Shown piece after piece: positions 8,881-17,517 of a DNA stretch of 64,000 nt. Made by a program: the position numbers and the translations under genes. Source of the stretch: Deinococcus sp. Arct2-2 (GTDB taxonomy: Bacteria > Deinococcota > Deinococci > Deinococcales > Deinococcaceae); NCBI RefSeq assembly GCF_004801315.1, contig NZ_SSNW01000018.1, forward strand, positions 1-64,000, read 5' to 3'. The stretch's first letter is position 1, and every line of letters begins with the position of its first letter. The notes under the pieces are model-generated. The model saw nothing but the letters and a program-made list of their open reading frames with translations, searched no databases and had not been told where the DNA came from.

Positions 8881-10040
8881 CCCTGACCCGCTCGCCCATG
8901 ACCTATCCTGAACTCCGCGAACCGGTTCGTGATCTCTGCGCCCGCTTTGACACCCAGTATTGGCTGGACGCTGAACGCGCCGGCTACCCTGAAGCGTTCG
9001 TCGGTGCCCTGACCCAGGCCGGCTGGCTCGCGGCCCTGATTCCCGAGGACTACGGCGGCGCAGGCCTGGGCCTGACCGAAGCCAGCGTCATCCTTGAGGA
9101 AATCAACCGATCTGGCGCGAATTCCGGTGCTTGCCACGCCCAGATGTACATCATGGGCACCCTGCTGCGCCACGGGTCAGACGAGCAGAAAGCGCAGTAC
9201 CTGCCCCGCATTGCCAGCGGAGAACTGCGCCTCCAGTCCTTCGGGGTGACTGAGCCCACCACAGGTTCCGACACCACCCGGCTCAAAACCACCGCAGTGC
9301 GCCGGGGTGACACCTATGTGATTAATGGGCAAAAGGTGTGGACCTCCCGCCTTCAGCATTCCGATCTGCTGCTGCTGCTGGCCCGAACCACGCCCCTGGC
9401 GAACGTCCGCAAGAAGACAGAAGGCCTGTCCACCTTCTTGATCGACCTCAGGACCATTGACCGCAGCCGCATGACCGTGCGGCCCATCCAGAACATGGTA
9501 GGACACGAGACCAATGAAGTGTTCTTCGATGATCTGGACATTCCCGCCAGCAGCTTGGTCGGGTTGGAAGGACAGGGCTTCCGGTACGTGCTTGACGGCA
9601 TGAACGCCGAGCGGATCCTGATTGCGGCGGAGTGTGTGGGGGACGGGTACTGGTTTACCGAGCGGTCCAGCCGCTACGCCAGCGAGCGAGTGGTGTTCGA
9701 CCGGCCGATCGGGCAAAACCAGGGAGTCCAGTTCCCGATTGCCCGCGCCTACGTGAACGTACGTGCAGCTGACCTGATGCGGTATGAGGCGGCGGCTCTC
9801 TTTGATGCGGGGCGCCCCTGCGGTGCCGAAGCCAACATGGCCAAGCTGCTGGCTGCAGACGCGTCCTGGGAGGCGGCGAACGCCTGCCTCCAGACGCACG
9901 GAGGCTTCGGCTTTGCCGCTGAGTACGACATCGAACGCAAGTTCCGCGAAACGCGGCTCTATCAGGTGGCGCCCATCAGCACCAATTTGATCTTGTCGTT
10001 TGTCGGCGAGAAGGTGCTGGGCATGCCGAGGTCGTACTAG
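8877..10040 (+). CDS. Acyl-CoA dehydrogenase family protein
   Basis: The 387-residue flavoprotein shows the three-part acyl-CoA dehydrogenase layout: an N-terminal helical domain (about 1-110), a beta-barrel middle with LQSFGVTEPTTGSDTTRLKT and INGQKVWTSRLQHSDLLLLL, and a C-terminal helical domain ending with CLQTHGGFGFAAEYDIERKF, the family's FAD/tetramer segment. Such enzymes oxidise acyl-CoA thioesters to enoyl-CoA using FAD and electron-transfer flavoprotein. In this operon, beside a CoA-transferase and a MaoC hydratase, it would fit oxidation of a methylsuccinyl- or glutaryl-type thioester, which is inference. ATGA overlaps the previous stop. Confidence 0.87.
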   Translation: MTLTRSPMTYPELREPVRDLCARFDTQYWLDAERAGYPEAFVGALTQAGWLAALIPEDYGGAGLGLTEASVILEEINRSGANSGACHAQMYIMGTLLRHGSDEQKAQYLPRIASGELRLQSFGVTEPTTGSDTTRLKTTAVRRGDTYVINGQKVWTSRLQHSDLLLLLARTTPLANVRKKTEGLSTFLIDLRTIDRSRMTVRPIQNMVGHETNEVFFDDLDIPASSLVGLEGQGFRYVLDGMNAERILIAAECVGDGYWFTERSSRYASERVVFDRPIGQNQGVQFPIARAYVNVRAADLMRYEAAALFDAGRPCGAEANMAKLLAADASWEAANACLQTHGGFGFAAEYDIERKFRETRLYQVAPISTNLILSFVGEKVLGMPRSY

Positions 10041-11180
10041 ATGCTGCCCCTAGAAGGTCTGCGGGTGGTCGCACTGGAGCAAGCGGTCGCTGGGCCGTTC
10101 TGCTCGCGCCAGCTGGCGGATCTGGGGGCGGATGTCATCAAGGTCGAGCGCCCCGGCGAAGGAGACCTCGCGCGCGGGTATGACGGCGCACTCGGCGGGG
10201 TCTCGGCGTACTTTGCTTGGCTCAACCGTGGCAAGCGCAGCGTGGTGCTGGATGTGAAGAGCCCGGATGGAGCGGCGGCCCTAGAGAACTTGCTCGCCGG
10301 CGCAGACGTGTTTGTGCACAATCTCCTGCCCGGGGCGGTCGAGCGCCTGGGCTTCGGGTGGGACACGGTTCGCGAGCGCTTTCCGCGCCTGATCTGGGTG
10401 TCCATCTCTGGCTACGGCCTGTCCGGTTCATACGCGCACAAAAAGGCCTACGACATGCTGATCCAGGCTGAAGCGGGGGTGATCGCCCTGACCGGCAGCG
10501 CTGAGGCCGCCGCCAAAGTTGGTATCTCCGTGGCGGACATCGCCAGTGGGCTGTACGCCCATTCCAGCATTCTCGCGGCCCTGCTGGCGCGTGGGCGCAC
10601 TGGGCAGGGAGAGCGCATTGAAATTTCCATGTTTGAGGCCCTGACCGAATGGATGATGCCCCCCATGTACAGCCTGATCGGTCAGGGGCGTGCGCCAGGC
10701 CGCGCGGGGTTGCGGCACAACATGATCGTGCCTTACGGCGCTTACCGCTGTGCAGACGGCCAGGTCATGTTTGCCGTCCAGAACGAGCGTGAATGGATGA
10801 ACTTCTGCACCGACGTACTCGGGCGCCCTGACCTGACCAACGATGAACAGTTCGCGACCAATGCCCAGCGACTCGCGCACCGCGCCCCACTGGAAGACAC
10901 CATCGAAGCGGCCTTCGCGGCCTTGAGCCGGGAGGAGGTGAGTGCTCGTCTGGAACGGGCTGGCATTGCCAGCGCCCGGGTCAACAGCGTGCAGGAGGTG
11001 GTAGATCACCCGCAGTTGCAGGACCGTCAGCGCTGGACGCAGGTGCAGACGCCAGCGGGCACCATCCCGGCCCTGCTCCCACCTCACAACCTTGGAAGTG
11101 CGCCCCCACGCATGGGCCGTGTCCCTGCCCTGGGGGAGCACACTGCCGAGGTGCTGGCAGAACTGCAGGGCGCGCCATGA
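10041..11180 (+). CDS. CaiB/BaiF family CoA-transferase
   Basis: The 379-residue class III CoA-transferase starts LPLEGLRVVALEQAVAGPFC and carries LADLGADVIKVERPGEGDLA (CoA-binding half). Asp166 in SVADIASGLYAHSSILAALL is the likely acyl-aspartate nucleophile by alignment with formyl-CoA transferase. The family moves CoA between carboxylic acids without free energy cost. In itaconate catabolism a member of this family makes itaconyl-CoA from succinyl-CoA; the neighbouring MaoC and CitE remnant support a similar C5-dicarboxylate role, but substrate choice is unproven. It begins directly after the dehydrogenase stop, and its stop overlaps the CitE remnant's ATG. Confidence 0.86.
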   Translation: MLPLEGLRVVALEQAVAGPFCSRQLADLGADVIKVERPGEGDLARGYDGALGGVSAYFAWLNRGKRSVVLDVKSPDGAAALENLLAGADVFVHNLLPGAVERLGFGWDTVRERFPRLIWVSISGYGLSGSYAHKKAYDMLIQAEAGVIALTGSAEAAAKVGISVADIASGLYAHSSILAALLARGRTGQGERIEISMFEALTEWMMPPMYSLIGQGRAPGRAGLRHNMIVPYGAYRCADGQVMFAVQNEREWMNFCTDVLGRPDLTNDEQFATNAQRLAHRAPLEDTIEAAFAALSREEVSARLERAGIASARVNSVQEVVDHPQLQDRQRWTQVQTPAGTIPALLPPHNLGSAPPRMGRVPALGEHTAEVLAELQGAP

Positions 11181-11338
11181 TTCCCGCGCGGCTGGAACGC
11201 GGCCAGTTGTACGTCCCTGCCCACCGCTGGCACATGATTGAGAAGGCCAGGACGGGCCCAGCAGACGCGGTGGTGCTGGACCTTGAGGATGCTGTGCCGC
11301 TGGAGGAGAAATACGCTCAGGAAAGGAGAACCCTGTGA
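11177..11338 (+). pseudogene. CitE/HpcH-type CoA lyase, N-terminal remnant
   Basis: A 53-codon frame begins MIPARLERGQLYVPAHRWHM and contains ADAVVLDLEDAVPLEEK, the unmistakable beginning of CitE-like citryl/malyl/citramalyl-CoA lyases (normally 270-340 residues). The rest is gone: after EEK it reads YAQERRTL and stops. The ATG overlaps the CoA-transferase stop (ATGA) and the end still supplies the Shine-Dalgarno GAAAGGAG and overlaps the next gene's GTG. This looks like a clean internal deletion of about 700 bp or more that kept operon coupling. The lyase step of the proposed pathway is therefore missing here. Confidence 0.75.
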
Positions 11339-11835
11339 CCAGCTCCACCGGCGGCCGCTGCTTCGAGGACTTCAAATCCGGCCAGGTCATTGAGCATCCC
11401 CTCGGCCGAACCGTGACTCAGAACGACAACATCTGGTTCACCCTCCTGACAAATAACACCAACCCCATCCACTTTGACGCGCATTACGCCGCGCACACAG
11501 AATTTGGGCGGCCCTTGGTGAACAGTGCGTTCACCATCGCGCTCGTCACGGGTCTGTCGGTATCAGACATGTCGCAGAACGCCGTGAACCTCGGCTGGGA
11601 TGAAGTGCGCCTCCCACACCCGCTGTTTGAGGGGGATACGGTGTATGCCCGCAGCGAAGTGCTGTCCCTACGCGAGTCCCGCTCGCGGCCCCACCAAGGG
11701 GTGCTGACATTCAAGACCTCTGGTTACAACCAGCACGGCACGGTCGTCTTGGAATTCAAACGCACTGTTTTGGTGTATCGGCGCGCGCACGTGCCGAGCG
11801 TGACCTCGAGGCCCAGCATGAAGGAAACCCCATGA
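11335..11835 (+). CDS. MaoC family dehydratase (itaconyl/mesaconyl-CoA hydratase-like)
   Basis: The 166-residue hot-dog-fold protein contains FTLLTNNTNPIHFDAHYAAH, the hydratase motif region with the catalytic His46. The acidic residue of the usual TGDxNPxH motif is Asn here (TNNTNPIH), as I recall for the mesaconyl-CoA/itaconyl-CoA hydratase branch. NLGWDEVRLPHPLFEGDTVY is also characteristic of that branch. It would hydrate or dehydrate a C5 acyl-CoA next to the CoA-transferase. The start is GTG 11335, preceded by GAAAGGAG and overlapping the CitE remnant's stop. It ends 4 nt into the aldehyde dehydrogenase gene. Confidence 0.82.
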   Translation: MTSSTGGRCFEDFKSGQVIEHPLGRTVTQNDNIWFTLLTNNTNPIHFDAHYAAHTEFGRPLVNSAFTIALVTGLSVSDMSQNAVNLGWDEVRLPHPLFEGDTVYARSEVLSLRESRSRPHQGVLTFKTSGYNQHGTVVLEFKRTVLVYRRAHVPSVTSRPSMKETP

Positions 11836-13313
11836 CCCTGCCCGAGTACCCGCTCTACATTGGCGGCCAGTTCGTGCCCGCTCAGTCCGGTGCGCTGGTC
11901 GACACCGTCAATCCCTATACCGGGAAGGTCTGGGCGCGCGTACCGGAGGCCGGGCCGGAAGATGTGAATGCCGCCGTCCGCGCGGCCCGCGCCGCACTGG
12001 ACGACGGCCCCTGGGGGCGCCTGACCGGGCGGCAACGGTCGAAATTGATTCACAGGCTCGCCCAGATCCTGGAACGTGACGCCGACCTGCTGGGAGAGAT
12101 CGAGACGCGCGATAACGGCAAGCTGCTGCGGGAAATGCTGGGTCAATGCCGGATGCTGCCCGAGTGGTACGAGTACTACGCGGGAGCGGCCGACAAATTG
12201 CATGGTGAGACCATCCCCAGCGACAAACCAAACTATTTCATCTACACCCGCCGCGAGCCGGTCGGCGTGGTGGCCGCGATCATACCTTGGAACTCTCCAC
12301 TGCTGCTGCTCACCTGGAAGTTGGCTCCGCTCCTGGCTGCAGGCTGCACGGTGGTGGTCAAGCCTGCTGACCAGACGCCGGTGTCGGCGCTGGAATTTGC
12401 CCGGCGGGTGGAGGAGGCCGGGTTCCCGCCGGGCGTGTTCAATGTGGTCACAGGCGGCGCGGCTGTGGGCGCGGCTCTGGTGGCCCACCCGGGTGTAGAC
12501 AAGGTGGCCTTTACGGGCAGCACCGACGTCGGCATCAAGGTCGGGCAGGCGGCGATGGGTCACCTCGCCAAGGTGAGTCTTGAATTGGGGGGAAAAAGCC
12601 CCAACATCGTCTTCGAGGACGCTGACGTGGACGCTGCGGCCAACGGCGTGATCGCTGGAATCTTTGCGGCGGGCGGTCAGACCTGCATCGCCGGGTCTCG
12701 GTTGCTGGTGCATGACTCCATCCACGATGAGCTGGTGTCGCGTGTGGTGCAGCGGGCGCAAACCATCAAGCTCGGGGATCCGCTTGATCCGGAGACCGAG
12801 ATGGGCCCAGTCGCTTTCCGAGCGCATCTGGACAACATCTTGCGCCGCTGTGAGGCTGGAGAGCAGGAAGGCGCCACATTGGTGACGGGTGGACGGCGCG
12901 CCTCGGGCGGTGACCTGGATGCCGGTTTCTTCGTGGAGCCCACAGTCTTTACGGGTGTTCACAGCCGCATGAGCCTGGCCGCTGACGAAATCTTCGGCCC
13001 CGTGCTGTCCGTGCTGGCCTTCAGAGATGAGGCCGAAGCGGTGCAACTGGCAAATGACTCCCGCTACGCCCTGGCCGCGGGTGTCTGGACCCGGGATGTT
13101 CAGCGCGCCCACCGTGCGGCACACGCAATCAAGGCGGGCACCGTCTGGGTCAACGCCTACCGCGCGGTGAGTTACAACGCACCGTTCGGGGGGTTCAAAC
13201 ACAGCGGCATCGGCCGGGAAAATTCTCTGGAGGCAGTCCACGACTACCTGGACACCAAGACCGTCTGGGTAGAACTGAGCGGCGCCACCCGCGATCCATT
13301 CACGATCGGCTGA
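11832..13313 (+). CDS. NAD(P)-dependent aldehyde dehydrogenase
   Basis: The 493-residue protein is a canonical class I/II-type aldehyde dehydrogenase: Asn154 in AAIIPWNSP, Lys177 in VVVKPADQTP for cofactor binding, FTGSTDVG at 227-234, general base Glu251 in LELGGKSPN, and nucleophile Cys285 in GGQTCIAGSR. Length and motif spacing are normal, so it should be active. Closest in feel to betaine/vanillin/2-hydroxymuconic semialdehyde-type enzymes, but the substrate is not readable. A sensible role is oxidation of the aldehyde released by the operon's TPP decarboxylase. It overlaps the MaoC gene by 4 nt. Confidence 0.9.
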   Translation: MTLPEYPLYIGGQFVPAQSGALVDTVNPYTGKVWARVPEAGPEDVNAAVRAARAALDDGPWGRLTGRQRSKLIHRLAQILERDADLLGEIETRDNGKLLREMLGQCRMLPEWYEYYAGAADKLHGETIPSDKPNYFIYTRREPVGVVAAIIPWNSPLLLLTWKLAPLLAAGCTVVVKPADQTPVSALEFARRVEEAGFPPGVFNVVTGGAAVGAALVAHPGVDKVAFTGSTDVGIKVGQAAMGHLAKVSLELGGKSPNIVFEDADVDAAANGVIAGIFAAGGQTCIAGSRLLVHDSIHDELVSRVVQRAQTIKLGDPLDPETEMGPVAFRAHLDNILRRCEAGEQEGATLVTGGRRASGGDLDAGFFVEPTVFTGVHSRMSLAADEIFGPVLSVLAFRDEAEAVQLANDSRYALAAGVWTRDVQRAHRAAHAIKAGTVWVNAYRAVSYNAPFGGFKHSGIGRENSLEAVHDYLDTKTVWVELSGATRDPFTIG

Positions 13314-13316
13314 CCC

Positions 13317-14839
13317 GTGCAGCGTCTCGAAGGCTTCTCCATCGTGTTCGGTGCTGAACTGAACCGCAGTGACACTGACCGCCTGCACGCCCTCCACCGG
13401 GCGCTGCGGGACAACCTGATCCTTGGTGTGACAGACCTCTACGCAGGGTACGTCAATCCGTACGTGGAATATGAGGCGGTTCAGACTGCCTGGATCACGG
13501 TCTGCGAGTGGGTGAGGACGCACCTGCCAGCCGCTCTGGACGCCCAGCACCAGGCACGCCTCCCAGTGACGCTCCCTGTCAGGTACGACGGTGAGACTCT
13601 CGTGGACGTCGCTGCCCGAACGGGGATGGGTGAGCGTGAGGGGATTCGCCTGCATACGCAGCCGGACTACTATGTGTACGCCGTGGGGTTTCTGCCAGGC
13701 TTTCCCTTTCTGGGGGAGGTGGAGGCCCTGCGCCTTCCCAGGCGGGACACGCCACGTCTCCAGGTGCCGTTCAACGCGGTCGCAATCGCCAATGCGCAGA
13801 GCTGCGTGTACGTGCTGCCCTCGCCGGGGACCGCCCTCACCACGATCTACGCCCCGGGCCGGGACGCCCCCTTCCCTCTCTCGCCCGGGGACACAGTTCG
13901 GTTCGTTGAAGCTCAGGAGGATACGCCTGACCCTCTTGCGGTTTGTCCTTTGTGGCCTGGCGTTCCTGCCCATCCCGCCCTGCGGGCCGAGAAACCTGGA
14001 CGGCTTGACTTGCTCGGCCGCTTTGTTCAGGCCCATCACGGCATGGCGCGCAGCGGCCCACTGGATGAGTGCGCCCCGGCCTTGGCCGACCACATCGTGG
14101 GCAACCCGCCAATCACCCTCCTGCTCGAACTCACGCTCCTCGGGCCACCACTGACCGCCTTACACGAGGTTGTGCTGGTGGCCGTGGGCCACGGCATGAC
14201 CAGGCAGGTCGCTGGCCGAGCTGTACCCGCCCAGTCGCCTTTCGTGTTGCGTGCAGGCAAAACACTGGGGTTCACACCGACTGGAGAAGGCGCCCGCTCG
14301 TATCTGGCGGTGGCGGGCGGCCTGGAAACGCGGCCGTTCCTGGGGAGCAGCAGTGTCGGCCCTCCCCTGATGGTTGGTGACGTGCTCGGCCTAGACCGTC
14401 AACCAGTCCTCGCGGCGGCGCCCACCGGGAGGGCCGCCCCGGATCCCCGCCGAGCTGACCTTGAGCCTCCTGCCAGGCCCGCAGGCGACCTACCAGGCGC
14501 TTGGGGGCGCTGCCCAGCGCCCCCCCCAATCCGCGTCCGGGAAGGAGACCGAATGGGCATCCGGCTCGAGGAGCCAGATGTGCCGGGAGGACAGGTGATC
14601 GGTGAAGCCACGCTGCACGGCGCTGTGCAGGTCACACCTGCTGGGCAGCGCATCCGAACGCTCGAGGCCGCATCGGTGGGTATCACGAGCCTGCCGTCAT
14701 TCACCCAGAAGACCTGCCCCGGGCTGCCCAGTTGCGGCCCAATCAACTGGTTCGTTTTCGACCCCATCTGTCTGGCCCGCCTGAGAGTTGGCCGCGCCGC
14801 TGGTTCATGCCTGCATCAGGTTTAAGGAGCTCCCTATGA
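13317..14839 (+). pseudogene. Fused 5-oxoprolinase subunits PxpB-PxpC, frame-disrupted
   Basis: One uninterrupted frame runs 13317-14825 (502 codons). Residues 1-205 match PxpB/KipI (YVYAVGFLPGFPFLGEVEAL, RLQVPFNAVAIANAQSCVYV); about 255-380 match PxpC/KipA (ARSYLAVAGGLETRPFLGSS). The PxpC end, however, lies in other frames: AELTLSLLPGPQATYQALGG is in the +1 frame around 14442-14510, the frame returns after a run of eight C at 14520-14527 (DRMGIRLEEPDVPGG), and the true tail GRIGGYHEPAVIHPEDLPRA is in a third frame after about 14663. That frame ends at TGA 14837-14839, overlapping the next ATG as the other operon genes do. Either several indels inactivated PxpC or the assembly has errors, but both arms read the same. 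Confidence 0.75.
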
Positions 14840-15657
14840 CGAACCCTGTTTCTAACCGTTTTGACAACCGTGTGGTACTGGTGACGGGCGCTGCAGGCGG
14901 AATTGGCCGCGCTGTGGCCGAGCGGTTTGCCCGTCAAGGCGCCCAGGTGGCCGTGAATGACCTGAGTCGAGACGCGGTGCAAACCGTTGTCGACAGCATC
15001 ACGGCGGCGGGTGGCCGCGCCTTGGCCGTGCCCGCTGATGTCTCAGACGCAGTGCAGGTGGACGCCATGTTCACACGCGTCGAAGCGGCTTTCGGTTACG
15101 TGGACGTGCTGTACAACAACGCCGGCCTGATCGACACCACGCGGCATTTTCTAGAGGCTGACGAGGGCTGGTGGGACCAAATCATCCAGGTGAACCTGAA
15201 AAGCGTGTTCCTGTGTTCGCACCGGGCCGCCCAGATGATGGCGCGGCGCCGCAGGGGCGTCATCATCAGCACCTCGTCTGGCGGCGCGACCCGCGCCCAC
15301 CGTGGGAACGTTGCCTACGACGCCACGAAGGGCGGGATTGAAGCCATGACACGCGCCATGGCCCTGGACTTGGCGCCTTACGGCATCCGGGTCAACGGAG
15401 TGGTGCCGGGATTTATCAATACCTACGGCCTGACGGAGGAGCAACTCCGGGTGCGTGAGAAAACCGTGCCACTGGGGCGTTACGGCGTGGCAGAGGACAT
15501 GACGGGGGCCGCGCTGTTTCTGGCGTCGGATGACGCGGCGTATGTGACCGGTCAGTTCGTTTCGGTGGACGGCGGCGTACTGGTGCAGCAGCGCTCCGCG
15601 AACGTCGATACCTTTCCTGTGGAGGGCTTTCCTGTGGTCGAGGCTGACCTCCCATGA
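14836..15657 (+). CDS. SDR family oxidoreductase
   Basis: The 273-residue short-chain dehydrogenase starts at ATG 14836 with AAGGAG 6 nt upstream. It has the Rossmann motif TGAAGGIG (17-24), NNAG (94-97), Asn120, Ser147/148 and the catalytic YDATK (Tyr161, Lys165). Asp42 after the second strand suggests NAD(H) preference. LASDDAAYVTGQFVSVDGG is the classical C-terminal SDR segment. It is followed by a longer than usual tail of about 20 residues. It probably interconverts a hydroxy and a keto intermediate of the operon's pathway. An upstream in-frame alternative start (14788) would run through the PxpC tail and is not preferred. Confidence 0.87.
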   Translation: MTNPVSNRFDNRVVLVTGAAGGIGRAVAERFARQGAQVAVNDLSRDAVQTVVDSITAAGGRALAVPADVSDAVQVDAMFTRVEAAFGYVDVLYNNAGLIDTTRHFLEADEGWWDQIIQVNLKSVFLCSHRAAQMMARRRRGVIISTSSGGATRAHRGNVAYDATKGGIEAMTRAMALDLAPYGIRVNGVVPGFINTYGLTEEQLRVREKTVPLGRYGVAEDMTGAALFLASDDAAYVTGQFVSVDGGVLVQQRSANVDTFPVEGFPVVEADLP

Positions 15658-16778
15658 TGACCGGCATGGGCTGGGACGTGGCGGTGATCGGGGCAGGCAT
15701 CGTTGGGGCGGCCTGCGCGTGGCGTCTGGCTGAGCGGGGGCTGAAGGTCGTGGTGCTGGAGCAGGGCAGTCCGGCGGGCGGATCAACCGGCAAGAGCGCC
15801 GCGGGTGTGCGCGCCCAGTTCACGTCGGAGACCAACATCCTCTTGTCGAAGCACAGCATTGAGGAGTATGCCAGCATGCCAGAGGCGGGGTACCACCCAG
15901 GCGGCTACCTGCTGCTGGTGCCTGAGGCGCAGTGGCCCAGCTCTCAACTGGGGGTGGAGCTTCAGCAGAGGTTGGGCGTGCCGACCGAGCGCCTGACGCC
16001 AACAGCAGCCCAGGTGCATGCCGAATTCCTGCCGGATGGGTTGGGAGGGTGCACGTATTGCGGCACAGATGGCCATGTGGACGCCCACGGGTTGACGATG
16101 GCGTACGTGAGCCGCGCCCGGGAGCTTGGCACACGCTTCTTGTTGGACACCAGGGTAACTGGCATCCAGCGGTTCGGTGAGATCTGGCGGTTGACGACGT
16201 CAGCGGGAATGGTGGAAGCTTCGCTGCTGGTCAATGCGAGTGGGGCTTGGGCGGGGGAGGTGGGCGCGTTGGCCGGTCTACAAATTCCGGTTCAGCCGGC
16301 CCGGCGGATGGTGTTCACCACGGGGCCGATCAAGTTGCCACGAGTACTGCCGATGATTTTTGACCTAGAGAGCGGTGTGTGGCTGCGCTCTGAGGGGGAA
16401 CGGATTATCCTGGGCCGTGCGGATCCAGCGGACGTGGGCTGGCGAGAAGGCATGGAATGGGAGTGGTTGGAGCCCACGTTGGAAGCAGCCATGAAGCGCT
16501 TTCCTTGGCTGGGAACTGCTTCACTGGACCGGCGTGCCAGCTGGTGGGGGTATTACGAGGTGACCCCTGATCATCAGGCCATCGTGGGCCGGATGCCGGG
16601 AGGAGACGGGTGGCTGAATGCCTGCGGTTTCTCTGGACACGGGGTGATGCACGCGGCCGCTATCGCCCGCGTGATCGCGCAGGAAGCTGTGGGCGAGACG
16701 CCGTTTATCGATCTCTCGCCGCTCCGGTACGAACGGTTCAAACGGATGCCGCAGGGCCCGACCGATATTCAAGTCTGA
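15654..16778 (+). CDS. FAD-dependent oxidoreductase (DadA/DAO superfamily)
   Basis: The 374-residue flavoprotein begins with the dinucleotide fold VAVIGAGIVGAACAWRLAER and contains the DAO-family segments STGKSAAGVRAQF, LLVNASGAWAGEVG and, near the C-terminus, GFSGHGVMHAAAIARVIAQE. Relatives include D-amino acid dehydrogenase, sarcosine oxidase beta and L-2-hydroxyglutarate dehydrogenase. It most likely oxidises an amine, imino acid or hydroxy acid and passes electrons to oxygen or quinone. Its start overlaps the SDR stop. It is the last gene of the operon and points toward a convergent minus-strand unit; no clear terminator is visible after TGA 16778. Confidence 0.86.
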   Translation: MMTGMGWDVAVIGAGIVGAACAWRLAERGLKVVVLEQGSPAGGSTGKSAAGVRAQFTSETNILLSKHSIEEYASMPEAGYHPGGYLLLVPEAQWPSSQLGVELQQRLGVPTERLTPTAAQVHAEFLPDGLGGCTYCGTDGHVDAHGLTMAYVSRARELGTRFLLDTRVTGIQRFGEIWRLTTSAGMVEASLLVNASGAWAGEVGALAGLQIPVQPARRMVFTTGPIKLPRVLPMIFDLESGVWLRSEGERIILGRADPADVGWREGMEWEWLEPTLEAAMKRFPWLGTASLDRRASWWGYYEVTPDHQAIVGRMPGGDGWLNACGFSGHGVMHAAAIARVIAQEAVGETPFIDLSPLRYERFKRMPQGPTDIQV

Positions 16779-17137
16779 AAACGTCTGTTCGCCTGTTCGG
16801 CACCTGACACTTCGAGGAATTGGCGTTCCAGTGGGCGAGCATGGTACACCGAGGAGCTGCAGGTAGCCAGAAGGCGTCCCCGCTCCACCGCACGGCCTCA
16901 CTGAGCGCCATCTCACGGGTGCGCAGCTGACTTCTGATGAGTCGCCCCAGGTTGTCGGTCTGACGCTGATCTTCCACCCCGACCCGGGCTATCCACGCCA
17001 ACGCGCTGCACAGCGATCCGGGTACCCTCAAGAGCCGGTCGGCAACCGTCATGTGCGTGGCGTCAAGGTTCCGCCCTCACCCGGCAGGGTCAACGGCAGC
17101 AGGATGCTGGTGTGCGCGGAATTCCACGCGCCATTTG
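16779..17137. other. Convergent intergenic region, nothing recognised
   Basis: The region separates the operon's end from the minus-strand sugar isomerase remnant. A minus-strand frame of about 100 codons (ATG 17052, containing RLIRSQLRTREMALSEAVRW) has coding-like composition but no family I recognise, and it runs into the FAD oxidoreductase end. It may be debris of a deleted gene. Confidence 0.3.
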
Positions 17138-17517
17138 TCAGGGGGTCGCCGGCTGTTGCCGCAGCCAGGCGAGGCTCTGCACCGCACTGCCGAAGGGCTC
17201 GCCCGTACAGTGGTCTTGCTCCAAGAGCAACCACTCGACTCCCGCGCCCTCGACCCGCGTAGCGGTTCAGATACGTCCCAGCCTGCTGGCTCCCTTGCCT
17301 CCACCCAGGCCACGTCAATCTCTGCCAGCACATTTGGTGCGCGGTCAAGCAGAGCGTCCAGCACTGATTGCCCGTTCACATGGTCACTCAGCTCATGGTC
17401 GTGATTGTGATACGCGACGCGGAGGCCGGCCTGCTTGGCCCTGATGGCCGCGTCTTGCAGGCGGTCGGCAAACCTCAACCAGTCCTCACCATCATTTGCA
17501 AGAGTTCCCGAACACAT
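17138..17517 (-). pseudogene. Sugar phosphate isomerase/epimerase, C-terminal fragment
   Basis: In the minus frame from about 17505 the product reads DWLRFADRLQDAAIRAKQAG then LRVAYHNHDHEL and VLAEIDVAWVEA, typical of the TIM-barrel xylose isomerase-like sugar phosphate isomerase/epimerase family. The later parts YLNRYAGRG and GVEWLLLEQDHCTGEPFGSA lie in other frames, ending at TGA 17138-17140. The first 100 or so residues are missing and a piece between NRYAGR and GVEWLLLEQ is gone. Its start overlaps the end of the flavoprotein gene, so the two were likely an operon before the deletions. Confidence 0.7.

Noticed and set aside
11724..14093. 789-codon minus-strand open frame across the MaoC, aldehyde dehydrogenase and PxpB-PxpC genes (and its mirror at 53790-56159)
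   Set aside because: It is antisense to strongly supported genes with intact catalytic motifs. Its composition (His, Arg, Gly, Val rich) is typical of a GC-rich shadow frame.
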